Position numbers and translations under genes: made by a program
In this document: one piece after another, positions 1 to 7,979 of the stretch
Layout of the letters: every line of letters begins with the position of its first letter
How positions within the stretch are numbered: position 1 is the stretch's first letter
Assembly (NCBI GenBank): GCA_016875755.1
Contig: VGOX01000004.1
Coordinates: forward strand, 1 to 21,257
Reading direction: 5' to 3'
DNA length: 21,257 nucleotides
DNA from: Chloroflexota bacterium
Lineage (GTDB): Bacteria; Chloroflexota; Anaerolineae; Anaerolineales; Villigracilaceae
The notes under the pieces: model-generated
The model's input: only the letters and a program-made list of their open reading frames with translations
What the model was told of the DNA's origin: nothing
Database searches by the model: none

Positions 1-110
1 TTCCTCCAGACCCTGCCTCGCGACAACGCCCTTGCCTTCCGCTAATGGTTGGTGCAATCAACCTCCATAAGGGTCTTTCACCCTCTAGCCAACGCCCATG
101 CTGGGCGCAC
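1..110 (-). mobile_element. Group II intron 5' end, probably class C (partial)
   Basis: Read on the minus strand, position 110 begins GTGCGCCC, which fits the GUGYG 5' boundary of group II introns. The next 110 nt resemble domain I of class C introns such as the Oceanobacillus iheyensis one, as I remember it. Landmarks in order are a GCCCA/TGGGC stem, the AGGGTGAAAGACCCT hairpin, a GGTTG/CAACC hairpin, then TTAGCGGAAGGCAAGGGCG and GGGTCTGGAGGAA. The element runs off the left edge, so the reverse transcriptase/maturase gene and domains V-VI are not visible. It starts one base after a long terminator-like hairpin behind nuoN, which is the kind of site class C introns use. The family match is from memory and not computed. 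Confidence 0.82.
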
Positions 111-149
111 AACGAAGAGCGGGATGTCTGACGTCATCCCGCTCTTCGT
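111..149 (-). terminator. Hairpin ending the nuo operon, used as intron insertion site
   Basis: A perfect 15-bp inverted repeat (112-126 with 135-149, 8-base loop) lies 13 bp beyond the nuoN stop. On the minus-strand transcript the stem is followed by a single extra U and then by the intron sequence, so the usual U tract is missing. The likely explanation is that this was the intrinsic terminator of the nuo operon and that the intron separated the stem from its U tract, which should reappear at the 3' exon outside the window. Confidence 0.75.
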
Positions 150-162
150 AAAATTCAAATCC

Positions 163-1605
163 TTATTTGAAAATAGCAGTACTTGCCAATAGGAAGAGGA
201 ATTGGGGAACAAAGCTGACCACGACCGTTAGTACAGCTGTGAGGGCAGTGGCGAAGCCAAGCCAGGGTTCACGCTCAGCGACGGGGTCGCCTTCCTTCAT
301 GTACATGTTGACGACGATACGCAGGTAGTAGTAGGCGGAGATGAGCGACGTCACCACACCGATGATGGCAAGCCCGGGGAACCCGCCAGCCAGCGCGGAA
401 CGGAAGAGGTAGAACTTACCCACCATACCGAGCGTCGGGGGGAAGCCGATGAAGGAGAGCATGAAGATGGTCATGGCGATGGCAAGGGCGGGATACTTCT
501 TCGCCAAGCCTGCGTAGTCAGACAATTCAAGCCCTTTGCCTTCCGCTTTTTCGAGGGCAATCACCACACCCCAGGAACCGAAGTTGGTGACCGCATAAGC
601 GACAAGGTAGAACAAGCCCGCGGCAATGGCGGTGGGAGCAACTTCGCTGTTCCCATATGGCACAAATGCCATAAGGATATAACCTGCATGCGCAATCGCA
701 GAATACGCAAAAAGACGTTTGATATTGGTCTGCGAGAGAGCGGATAAATTACCAACGATCATCGTCAAGGCGGAGAGCGCCCAGAGGATGTCGGTCAGGT
801 CGGCGGAGAGGGCTGGGAAGGCGGTGGCAAATACACGGAACAACGCCACGAAACCCGCGATCTTTGCTCCAGCTGCCATGAAAGCGGTGACTGCCGTCGG
901 GGCACCTTGATAGACATCGGGCGTCCACATGTGGAAGGGAACGGCTGCAACCTTGAAGCCGAATCCAACCAAAAGGAGAGCCGCGCCGATGGTCAGGAGC
1001 AGGCTTGAGGTCCCGCTGGAGGCGGCGTAGAAGATGTCTGCCAGATTGGTGGAACCCGTCGCACCGAAGATCAGAGCCGTGCCGTAGACGACAAATCCGC
1101 TGGCAAATGCGCCGAGCAGGAAATACTTGACGCCTGATTCTTCTGCATCTCGTTTGCGGGAGATGGCCGCAAGGACATACAACGGAATGGACAGCAGTTC
1201 GAGGGCAAGGAAGACGATGATGAGGTCGGTGGCTTGCGCCATGAGCATCATGCCGCCAACGCTGAAGAGCATGAGTGTGTAGTATTCGCTGCGGTTAATG
1301 CCCATGCGGCTGTTATAGCCATAGGAAAGGGCGATGCCGAGCAAGCCGCTGGCAAGCAGGAGAATGTTGGCGAAGGTTGAGAAACCGTCCAGCACGACCA
1401 TGTTGTTGAAGCCGCGGCTGGCAAGCCCAACCTGTGTCACAGAATAGCCCAGAGCGATTACCAATCCCAACACAGCGAGGGCAACCGTGATGCCTTTGCG
1501 GTCATTCGGGATGAAAAGGTCCACCAGCAAAAGCAGGCACGCCCACACGGAAATGATGAGGAAGGGCATTAATGTGTAGAAGTCTATAAATTGAGGTTGC
1601 GTCAT
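163..1605 (-). CDS. nuoN: NADH-quinone oxidoreductase subunit N
   Basis: Antiporter-like membrane subunit of complex I, one of three homologous proton-pumping modules (L, M, N) in the cytoplasmic membrane. The 480-aa protein is hydrophobic throughout, with about 14 predicted membrane helices, and has normal family length. Residues expected for proton translocation are present: Glu136 in the LALELLSIPLY helix, Lys218 in FGFKVAAVPFHMWTPD, and Lys248 in the following helix. The ATG start is preceded by GGAG at 5 nt. It is the last gene of the operon, 67 bp after nuoM. That gap carries a palindromic repeat. Confidence 0.97.
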   Translation of the reverse strand: MTQPQFIDFYTLMPFLIISVWACLLLLVDLFIPNDRKGITVALAVLGLVIALGYSVTQVGLASRGFNNMVVLDGFSTFANILLLASGLLGIALSYGYNSRMGINRSEYYTLMLFSVGGMMLMAQATDLIIVFLALELLSIPLYVLAAISRKRDAEESGVKYFLLGAFASGFVVYGTALIFGATGSTNLADIFYAASSGTSSLLLTIGAALLLVGFGFKVAAVPFHMWTPDVYQGAPTAVTAFMAAGAKIAGFVALFRVFATAFPALSADLTDILWALSALTMIVGNLSALSQTNIKRLFAYSAIAHAGYILMAFVPYGNSEVAPTAIAAGLFYLVAYAVTNFGSWGVVIALEKAEGKGLELSDYAGLAKKYPALAIAMTIFMLSFIGFPPTLGMVGKFYLFRSALAGGFPGLAIIGVVTSLISAYYYLRIVVNMYMKEGDPVAEREPWLGFATALTAVLTVVVSFVPQFLFLLASTAIFK

Positions 1606-1621
1606 GAACGCTCCAAAATCT

Positions 1622-1663
1622 GACGATGGACGATGGACAACCGATGGTCAGCGGTCTATCGTC
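1622..1663. repeat. Imperfect palindrome with GACGATGGAC units, nuoM-nuoN gap
   Basis: The 67-bp gap between nuoM and nuoN is filled with short related units: overlapping GACGATGGAC and CGATGGAC at 1622-1638, CCGATGGTC near 1641-1649, and GTCTATCGTC followed by GATGGTCC at 1654-1671. GACGATGGAC (1622-1631) can pair with GTCTATCGTC (1654-1663) using one G-U pair. It looks like an eroded intergenic repeat. Whether it recurs in the genome cannot be seen here. Confidence 0.5.
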
Positions 1664-1672
1664 GATGGTCCG

Positions 1673-3187
1673 TTATAAAGGCAGGGCGGAGAGGAGTTTC
1701 TCCACGGCAGGGGCGAGGATGTCGAAGAACGGTTTGGGGTACAAGCCGATCCAGAACATGAAGATGATCAAAGGAATGACCGTGGCGATTTCGCGCCAGT
1801 TGAGGTCTTTGAGTTCGTGGTGATGGGTGATCTCGCCCGCAGGTCCGAGGAAGACCTTTTGGAACATGTAGAGGATGTAGACCGCCGCCATGATGACGCC
1901 AAGCGCGGAGATGCCTGCATACCAGGGGGAGCCGATCGCTTCGGAGCCGAACGCGCCGAGCAGGATGGTGAACTCACCCACAAAGCCATTGAGACCAGGC
2001 AGACCCATTGAGGAGAGCGATGAGATGAGCATGAGCGTGCCGAAGATCGGGGTGATCTTCCACAAGCCGCCGTAGACCTTGATCTCGCGGGTGTGGGTCT
2101 GTTCGTAGATCATACCGATGAGGAGGAACAACGCGCCCGTGCTCAAGCCGTGGTTGACCATCTGCAAAATGGCGCCCGCCACGCCTTCGGCATTCAATGC
2201 AAACATACCGAGCATGACGAAGCCGAGGTGGCTCACGGAGGAATACGCAACCAATTTCTTCATATCCGACTGTGCAAACGAAACCGCCGCGCCATAGATG
2301 ATACCGATGGTCGCAAAGAGCGCGATCCACGGGGCGGCTTGGATGGCGGCATTCGGGAAGAGCGGAATGTTGAATCGTAGGAAACCGTAGGTACCCATCT
2401 TCAGCAGAACACCTGCAAGAATGACGGAACCCGCGGTGGGCGCTTCCACGTGGGCATCGGGCAGCCACGAGTGGAGGGGCCACATTGGCACTTTGATGGC
2501 AAAGGCGGCAGTGAATGCAAGGAAAAGGAACATCTGAACACCAGCGGTGATCGTGCCTGTGGCGTACAGGTCCGGCAGGCGGACGAGCATGGTGGGGATG
2601 TTGAAGGTATCGGTCTTGATGCCGAGGTAAAGGATGGCAAGCAGCATCAGGATGGAACCTGCCATGGTGTAGAGGAAGAACTTCACCGCAGCATAGACGC
2701 GGCGTGGTCCGCCCCAGATGCCGATGAGGAAATACATCGGGACGAGGGTGAATTCCCAGAAAATGTAGAACAGGAAGAGATCCTGCGCGAGAAATACGCC
2801 CGTCATGCCGACTTCCAAGAGGAGGAAGAAGATCATGAAGTCCTTCACGCGGTCTTCAACAGCAGTCCAGGTGGAGAGGATGGAGATCGGTGTGAGGAAG
2901 GCGGTGAGCATGACCAGCAGAATGCTCAAACCATCCACGGCAAGATAGTAGTAGATGTTCCAGCCAGCCACCTGAATCCACGGGTACTTGGCTTCCAGCT
3001 GCAAGTCAGGATTCGATGCGTTGAACATCGAGAAGACCCACAACGAAACACCGAATGTGAGCAGAGAGGTGACCATCGCGACCCAACGGATGGCGGTCTT
3101 CTGCTCGGAGTTCATGAACAGAAGAACAAGCACGCCCAGGATCGGGAAGAAGGTCAGGAGTGTGAGAGGTTGCAAAAGAAATTCCAT
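1673..3187 (-). CDS. nuoM: NADH-quinone oxidoreductase subunit M
   Basis: Second antiporter-like proton-pumping subunit of the complex I membrane arm. The 504-aa protein is hydrophobic with about 14 helices, close to the usual length. Conserved charged residues are visible: Glu145 in FYIFWEFTLVPMYFL, Lys232 in AFAIKVPMWPLHSWLPDAH, and Lys263 in ILAGVLLKMGTYG. These correspond to the Glu/Lys/Lys chain known from Escherichia coli NuoM. The ATG start has GAGG at 7 nt. The gene begins 23 bp after nuoL, and the short spacing supports co-transcription. No truncation or missing motif was seen. Confidence 0.97.
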   Translation of the reverse strand: MEFLLQPLTLLTFFPILGVLVLLFMNSEQKTAIRWVAMVTSLLTFGVSLWVFSMFNASNPDLQLEAKYPWIQVAGWNIYYYLAVDGLSILLVMLTAFLTPISILSTWTAVEDRVKDFMIFFLLLEVGMTGVFLAQDLFLFYIFWEFTLVPMYFLIGIWGGPRRVYAAVKFFLYTMAGSILMLLAILYLGIKTDTFNIPTMLVRLPDLYATGTITAGVQMFLFLAFTAAFAIKVPMWPLHSWLPDAHVEAPTAGSVILAGVLLKMGTYGFLRFNIPLFPNAAIQAAPWIALFATIGIIYGAAVSFAQSDMKKLVAYSSVSHLGFVMLGMFALNAEGVAGAILQMVNHGLSTGALFLLIGMIYEQTHTREIKVYGGLWKITPIFGTLMLISSLSSMGLPGLNGFVGEFTILLGAFGSEAIGSPWYAGISALGVIMAAVYILYMFQKVFLGPAGEITHHHELKDLNWREIATVIPLIIFMFWIGLYPKPFFDILAPAVEKLLSALPL

Positions 3188-3210
3188 GTTCTATCCTCGG
3201 TTTCTACGAG

Positions 3211-5370
3211 TTATTTCAAAATCAAATAACCTAAAATCAAAACAACGCCCAACAAAACGGAGAGCGCATACGAGCGCACAAATCCATTCTGAATTTTACG
3301 AACATTATCAGACACCCACTGCGTGGCTGTGCCAAGCCAGTTGGCAAAGGCATCGATACCACGTTGGTCGGCATAACGGTCGAGCGCAATGCTGCTGACC
3401 CAGGTATAGGTTCCAGCAATCACCGTATCATGCACAAAGTCATGCCAGAAGCGCCAGTCGATCACATCTGCAAGGAATTGCGAGATCTTCCTAAACGGGG
3501 TGAGGATAAGCACATCATAGCCTTCATCCACGAACCATTTATTTTCCATGCCCGTAAAGACAAAGCCAAGCGGTTTCTTGAGCGGATCAGGTTGGTTACC
3601 CTTCAGCGGGTTACGTCCATACAACAGCCAGGAAATCAAGATGGCAAGCAGCGCCAGCACCGTGGAGATGCCCGCAACGCCGAGATCAAAGGGTGGGAAT
3701 TCGAGATGTCCAAGCGTATATTCCAGCCAGTGACCGAGTTGATGAAAACCCTTGAACGGGAGATTCAACGCGCCTCCGACTACGCTCAAAACTGCCAGCA
3801 CCATCAGCGGCACGGTCATTACCTTTGGGCTTTCTTCCGCGTGCTTCGCCGCGTCAGTGCGGGCTTCGCCGAAGAAGACCATCCAAATCTGACGTCCCAT
3901 GTAGAAGGCGGTGAAGAAAGCGGCGATGCTCAACTGCCAGTAGACACTGGGATAGTGAAGTTTTGCATCGAGCAAAATTTCATCCTTCGACCAAAAGCCG
4001 GCAAACGGGAAGATACCCGCCAGCGCCAGCGTGCCGATCATGTACAGCCAGAACGTCACAGGCATGGTCTTGCGGATGCCACCCATGTTGCGCATATCGC
4101 CCGGGTCGAAGACTTCACCATGATCATCATCGTGACCGCCATGTCCGTGTTCTTCTTCCTTCTTCTTTTTACCCTTTGGCTTTTCATCATGATGAGCGTG
4201 ATGCTCATGGGCATGATGTCCGCGTTCGAGACCGAGAATGACAGAACCAGCGGAAAGGAACAACAAAGCCTTGAAGAAAGCGTGGGTGATGAGGTGGAAC
4301 ATCCCCGCCACGTACGCGCCCATTCCCACTGCAGCGACCATGAAGCCAAGCTGTGAAATGGTGGAATAGGCGAGAACTTTCTTGATATCGTATTGACCAA
4401 CCGCGATCGTCGCGGCGAAAAGCGCCGTCCCTGCGCCGACCATTGCAACAATGTATTGTGCTTCGGGGACGAGAGAATACAGCGGAGCCGAACGGGTGAC
4501 GAGATACACGCCTGCTGTCACCATTGTCGCGGCATGGATGAGTGCGGAAACGGGTGTCGGACCTGCCATCGCGTCTGGCAGCCAAATATAGAGCGGAATT
4601 TGCGCGGATTTCCCAGCCACACCGATCAGCATGAAGAGTGTAATCGCCACGATCACCCATGGAGCCGATTCTGCAATGGCGGGCGCGGCGGCGAAGACTT
4701 CGTCAAATTGGAAGGAGCCGAGATACCAGAACATCAAAAAGCCCGCGATGAGGAAACCAAAGTCGCCTACCCGGTTGGTGATGAAGGCTTTCTTGGCGGC
4801 ATTTGAATTCGCCCAGGAGGGACGGGCAAGCGTGTCCATCTCGAACCAAAAGCCGATGAGCAGGAAGGAGGCGAGACCCACACCTTCCCAGCCGACGAAG
4901 AGCATCAGGTAGGAGTCGCCGGAGACGAGGATCATCATCGCTGCAATGAACAGGTTCAAGAAGATGAAGAAGCGGGTGAAGCGTCCTTCCTCATGCTTGA
5001 AGCGCACATCTTCGTGCATGTAGCCGATGGCGTAGATGTGGATGAGCGTCCCGACACCTGATACGACGAGCATCATGGTGGTCGAGAGCGAGTCGACGCG
5101 GAAGGTCCAGTCGAGTTTGAGATTGCCGATGTGGATCCATTCGGCGAAGGGCACGCTGACCACCCCACCGTGACTGGCAGATACTGAATATGCCAGCAAG
5201 GCCGAGACGATAAACGCCGTGCCCGATGCCGCGCTTGCCACCGTGCCGACCACTTTTTCGCTGAAGTAACGCCCGAATATGGCGTTGATCAGCAAGCCGA
5301 CGACAGGCGCAAGTACCAGCCAGGGAGCCAGAAAATAAAAGCCTGTTTGTACAGTTTCACTTAAGTGCAT
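3211..5370 (-). CDS. nuoL: NADH-quinone oxidoreductase subunit L
   Basis: Largest antiporter-like subunit of complex I, at the distal end of the membrane arm, with a long C-terminal lateral helix tying the pumping modules together. I chose the ATG at 5370 (719 aa, MHLSETV...) because GGAG lies 6 nt upstream. The ATG at 5385 would add five residues but has no ribosome binding site. Core motifs LFVGWEGVGLASFLLIGFW, AQIPLYIWLPDAMAGPTPVSALIHA and ITHAFFKALLFL are intact. About residues 384-418 form an inserted loop rich in His, Lys, Glu and Asp (11 His), just before the conserved DMRNMGGIRKTMP segment. The protein is longer than the roughly 610 aa of E. coli NuoL, partly because of this loop and an extended C-terminal region. 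Confidence 0.96.
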   Translation of the reverse strand: MHLSETVQTGFYFLAPWLVLAPVVGLLINAIFGRYFSEKVVGTVASAASGTAFIVSALLAYSVSASHGGVVSVPFAEWIHIGNLKLDWTFRVDSLSTTMMLVVSGVGTLIHIYAIGYMHEDVRFKHEEGRFTRFFIFLNLFIAAMMILVSGDSYLMLFVGWEGVGLASFLLIGFWFEMDTLARPSWANSNAAKKAFITNRVGDFGFLIAGFLMFWYLGSFQFDEVFAAAPAIAESAPWVIVAITLFMLIGVAGKSAQIPLYIWLPDAMAGPTPVSALIHAATMVTAGVYLVTRSAPLYSLVPEAQYIVAMVGAGTALFAATIAVGQYDIKKVLAYSTISQLGFMVAAVGMGAYVAGMFHLITHAFFKALLFLSAGSVILGLERGHHAHEHHAHHDEKPKGKKKKEEEHGHGGHDDDHGEVFDPGDMRNMGGIRKTMPVTFWLYMIGTLALAGIFPFAGFWSKDEILLDAKLHYPSVYWQLSIAAFFTAFYMGRQIWMVFFGEARTDAAKHAEESPKVMTVPLMVLAVLSVVGGALNLPFKGFHQLGHWLEYTLGHLEFPPFDLGVAGISTVLALLAILISWLLYGRNPLKGNQPDPLKKPLGFVFTGMENKWFVDEGYDVLILTPFRKISQFLADVIDWRFWHDFVHDTVIAGTYTWVSSIALDRYADQRGIDAFANWLGTATQWVSDNVRKIQNGFVRSYALSVLLGVVLILGYLILK

Positions 5371-5383
5371 AACATTCTCCGTC

Positions 5384-5410
5384 ATTCGATAATCGGGTCG
5401 AGTATCGAAT
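5384..5410. repeat. 8-bp inverted repeat at the nuoK-nuoL junction
   Basis: ATTCGATA (5384-5391) and TATCGAAT (5403-5410) are perfect inverted copies around an 11-base loop. The hairpin fills the gap between the end of nuoK and the GGAG site of nuoL and takes in the alternative upstream ATG of nuoL. It might insulate the nuoL ribosome binding site or be a repeat remnant. No U tract follows, so it is not an intrinsic terminator. Confidence 0.5.
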
Positions 5411-5712
5411 TATCCCTTCAAGGAATTCAATTCATCAATGTTGATGTTCCTGCGGGATTTGAAGATCTCCACGATCAGGGCGAGCCCCACCGCCACCTCC
5501 GCCGCCGCGACTGCGATGACGAAAAAGACAAAGATCTGTCCGTTGAAGGTTTGGTAGACGCTGGAAAATGCCACAAAGGCAAGGTTTGCCGCGTTGAGCA
5601 TCAATTCAATGGACATGAAAATAATGAGCGGGTTGCGGCGTGTCAGCACACCGAGCGTGCCGAGCACGAACAGGATCGCGGATAAGGCGATGTAATAATC
5701 AACAGGGACCAT
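5410..5712 (-). CDS. nuoK: NADH-quinone oxidoreductase subunit K
   Basis: Small membrane subunit of complex I carrying part of the central hydrophilic axis. The 100-aa protein has three membrane helices, the standard NuoK length. Two glutamates known to matter for proton transfer are in place: Glu36 in FMSIELMLNAANL and Glu72 in AVAAAEVAVGLAL. The start ATG overlaps the nuoJ stop by one base (TAATG). A strong AAGGAGG sits about 10 nt upstream inside nuoJ, so translation is probably coupled. Confidence 0.97.
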   Translation of the reverse strand: MVPVDYYIALSAILFVLGTLGVLTRRNPLIIFMSIELMLNAANLAFVAFSSVYQTFNGQIFVFFVIAVAAAEVAVGLALIVEIFKSRRNINIDELNSLKG

Positions 5713-6236
5713 TAACTTTGTCCTCCTTTTTCGCGGCGGGTCAGGATGATCGCGCCGACCATGGCAACCAGCAGCAGAATGGATGTCACCTCGAATGGAA
5801 GCAGGTAATCGCTGAACAGGGTCATTGCCATTTCACGCAGGCTTTCCATTGTGTTCAGGGAAGCATCAGGAGCGGTGATAACCGCGTCGGAACGGGCACG
5901 CGAAAACAGGATGTAAATCGCTTCGACCGCAAGGATGGTTGAGAGCAGCCCTGCCAGCGGTTTTTGCCAGGGAAGAGAGTTGCCGGGCGCAAGGTTTTCC
6001 GCACCAAGGAGCATGATCACGAACAAAAAGAGCACCATGATCGCGCCTGCATACACGGTAATCTGCGACATCGCAATGAATGGCGCGCCCAACAACAGGT
6101 AGAAGACCGCCACTGTGATGAAATTCAACACAAGGAACAAGGCTGAATACACCGCGTTGCGGCTGAACAACATTCCCAGCGCCGAAGAGATGGCAACTAG
6201 GGAAAGGACGAGGAAGACAATCAGGTCAGAATTCAT
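5712..6236 (-). CDS. nuoJ: NADH-quinone oxidoreductase subunit J
   Basis: Membrane subunit of complex I next to NuoA, K and H. The start at 6236 (174 aa, MNSDLIVFLV...) is chosen because GGAG lies just upstream and the first residues enter a membrane helix at once. The same frame stays open 22 codons further up, but those codons translate an intergenic palindrome and are not typical of NuoJ. Five hydrophobic helices are visible. The conserved third helix SQITVYAGAIMVLFLFVIML, which flexes during turnover in known structures, is intact. It overlaps nuoK by one base and is separated from nuoI by 94 bp, the longest gap inside the operon. Confidence 0.95.
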   Translation of the reverse strand: MNSDLIVFLVLSLVAISSALGMLFSRNAVYSALFLVLNFITVAVFYLLLGAPFIAMSQITVYAGAIMVLFLFVIMLLGAENLAPGNSLPWQKPLAGLLSTILAVEAIYILFSRARSDAVITAPDASLNTMESLREMAMTLFSDYLLPFEVTSILLLVAMVGAIILTRREKGGQS

Positions 6237-6245
6237 AACACTCCA

Positions 6246-6297
6246 TTTACGATTTTCGACTGACGATGTTCGAAGCAATCGAAAATCTGAAATCGTA
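6246..6297. repeat. Palindromic element in the nuoI-nuoJ gap
   Basis: GATTTTCGA (6251-6259) and TCGAAAATC (6279-6287) are perfect 9-bp inverted copies around a 19-base loop. Outer arms TTTAC (6246-6250) and GTAAA (6293-6297) pair as well. The element lies directly upstream of the nuoJ ribosome binding site. Its AT-rich make-up differs from the flanking genes, which suggests an inserted or decayed intergenic repeat. Confidence 0.5.
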
Positions 6298-6304
6298 AAC
6301 ACTT

Positions 6305-6328
6305 ACACCAGCACGCAAGTGCAGGTGT
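6305..6328. other. Compact hairpin directly after nuoI
   Basis: ACACC-A-GCAC, a GCAA loop, then GTGC-A-GGTGT form a 9-bp stem with one internal A/A mismatch, 3 to 26 bp beyond the nuoI stop. No U tract follows on the minus strand, so it is not a clear terminator. It could protect the upstream message or mark a processing point. Confidence 0.4.
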
Positions 6329-6330
6329 CG

Positions 6331-6852
6331 TTAATCGGTCGGGTCTTTCATCTCCGGCACCGAGCGGGTATATACACCCGGCTCGACCTTGCGCGGGGTG
6401 AGCATCTGTTCGGTGGCAACAGGGACCAGCAGCATATCCTTGGTATAGATCGCCTGTTTGCGGTCGGTAAAGGAGAGTTCGTAATTGTCATCCAGCACGA
6501 TCGCCTCAGTGGGGCAGGCATCTTCACAAAATCCGCAGTAGATGCAGCGGAGCATGTTGATCTCGTACGTGGAGGCATACCGCTCCCCCGGGGAGAAGCG
6601 CTTTTCATCCGTATTTTCGGAGGATTCCACAAAGATCGCATCCGCAGGGCAGGCGGCGGCGCAAAGCGAACAACCGATGCACTTTTCAAGGCCGTTGTCG
6701 TAACGTTTCAATTCATGACGTCCGCGGAAGCGCGGGCGGACAGGCCGCTTCTCTTCGGGATATTGATAGGTAACCGTTTTCTCGAAAAGGAAGGAGCGAA
6801 GCGTTTCGCCCAGACCCTTTGAGAGTTCGATAATGGGATCAAAAACGCCCAT
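6331..6852 (-). CDS. nuoI: NADH-quinone oxidoreductase subunit I
   Basis: Ferredoxin-like subunit of the connecting arm, carrying clusters N6a and N6b that pass electrons from NuoG to NuoB. The 173-aa protein has two complete 4Fe-4S motifs: Cys58, 61, 64, 68 (CIGCSLCAAACP) and Cys103, 106, 109, 113 (CIYCGFCEDACP). Each pattern is C-x2-C-x2-C-x3-C-P, with the fourth cysteine normally serving the other cluster. An N-terminal amphipathic stretch probably rests on the membrane. The ATG is inside the end of nuoH (14-bp overlap) with GAGGAG about 8 nt upstream. Confidence 0.97.
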   Translation of the reverse strand: MGVFDPIIELSKGLGETLRSFLFEKTVTYQYPEEKRPVRPRFRGRHELKRYDNGLEKCIGCSLCAAACPADAIFVESSENTDEKRFSPGERYASTYEINMLRCIYCGFCEDACPTEAIVLDDNYELSFTDRKQAIYTKDMLLVPVATEQMLTPRKVEPGVYTRSVPEMKDPTD

Positions 6853-7978
6853 GGGATTTTCTCCTCAAGTCACGATAAATAAAGGAAACTGCCACCAGTA
6901 GAATGAAGATCGAAATGAACGGAATGCTCCAGAAATACAACTGGTTGTTGAACATATCTGCCAGCAAAATGCCCGTTGCGGTAACGAACGCCAGCACCAA
7001 TGAAAGCGGCAGCAAAAACTTCCAGCCAAAGGACATCAGGCGATCGTAGCGGATACGCGGCCAGGTGGCACGGATCCAGATCATGAAGAACAGCAGCACA
7101 ATGACCTTCAACAACAGGTAGATCGGGCCAAGGAACCAGTTCTGGTCCACGCTGAAGAAAGTATCTTTTAGGAACCAGAATTCACGATAGCCGCCAAAGA
7201 ACAACGTGGCAGCGATCATACAAATGACGATCATCTTCTGGTATTCCGCCATGAAGAAGAGCGCAAACTTCATACCTGAATATTCCGAGTGATAGCCCGC
7301 CGTCAGTTCCTGTTCGGCTTCGGGCATATCAAAGGGAGCGCGGTTCACTTCCGCCAACGTCACGATCATAAAGACCAGAGCGCCTGCGGGCTGTATCACC
7401 GCAAACCACATTCCTTTTTGGGCGTCCACAATCTCATTCAAGTTCATCGAGTCGCCAAGGATGATGGCGATCACAAAGCACAAGCCGAGCGATAGTTCAT
7501 ACGAGATCATCTGCGCCGAAGAACGCACGCCGCCGAGCATCGCATACTTGTTATTGCTCGACCAGCCCGCCAGCACAATGCCATACACCGCGATCGACGC
7601 AATGGACATCAAGTAAAGAATGCCCACGTTCAAATCGGCAATATACAGGGTGATCTCACGTCCGAACATCATGAACGATGAACCCAACGGCACAACCGCC
7701 GCGATGATCAACGAAGGCACCACCGTCAGAACAGGCGCAAGAATAAACACCGTTCGATACACATGCCCCGGCGTCAATTCTTCCTTGAAGATCAACTTCA
7801 CCGCATCGGCGATCGGCTGCAACAACCCCTGCGGACCCGCACGGTTCGGACCCACACGCACCTGCATGCGCGCCAATGCGCGGCGTTCATACAAGGTCAG
7901 GTAGGCAAAACCCGTCAACAGGATCAGGCAGAGCACAAACCCCTTCAACACCCATTCGACCCACATTGTCCAATCCAT
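6839..7978 (-). CDS. nuoH: NADH-quinone oxidoreductase subunit H
   Basis: Membrane subunit forming much of the quinone-binding cavity at the base of the peripheral arm. The 379-aa protein has about eight or nine hydrophobic helices and is longer than E. coli NuoH (about 325 aa), with a somewhat longer C-terminal end. Conserved cytoplasmic loops are present: YERRALARMQVRVGPNRAGP near residues 30-49 and the acidic segment NRAPFDMPEAEQELTAGYHSEYSGMKFALF. The start lies 1 bp after the nuoG stop, and GGTG inside the end of nuoG is a modest ribosome binding site. Confidence 0.96.
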   Translation of the reverse strand: MDWTMWVEWVLKGFVLCLILLTGFAYLTLYERRALARMQVRVGPNRAGPQGLLQPIADAVKLIFKEELTPGHVYRTVFILAPVLTVVPSLIIAAVVPLGSSFMMFGREITLYIADLNVGILYLMSIASIAVYGIVLAGWSSNNKYAMLGGVRSSAQMISYELSLGLCFVIAIILGDSMNLNEIVDAQKGMWFAVIQPAGALVFMIVTLAEVNRAPFDMPEAEQELTAGYHSEYSGMKFALFFMAEYQKMIVICMIAATLFFGGYREFWFLKDTFFSVDQNWFLGPIYLLLKVIVLLFFMIWIRATWPRIRYDRLMSFGWKFLLPLSLVLAFVTATGILLADMFNNQLYFWSIPFISIFILLVAVSFIYRDLRRKSHGRF

Positions 7979-7979
7979 A

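Noticed and set aside
1..45. Open frame on the plus strand reading FLQTLPRDNALAFR then stop, as if the C-terminus of a neighbouring protein
   Set aside because: The opposite strand over the same bases fits group II intron domain I with a proper GTGCG boundary. The 14-residue frame has no recognisable family.
2450..3229. Long plus-strand frame (259 aa) opposite nuoM, and similar long frames opposite nuoL (3364-4356) and nuoF (10942-11724)
   Set aside because: They are antisense to strongly conserved complex I genes, have low-complexity charged sequences and no recognisable domains.
4117..4221. His-rich stretch as a separate small metal-binding protein
   Set aside because: It is in frame within nuoL, with conserved NuoL sequence on both sides.
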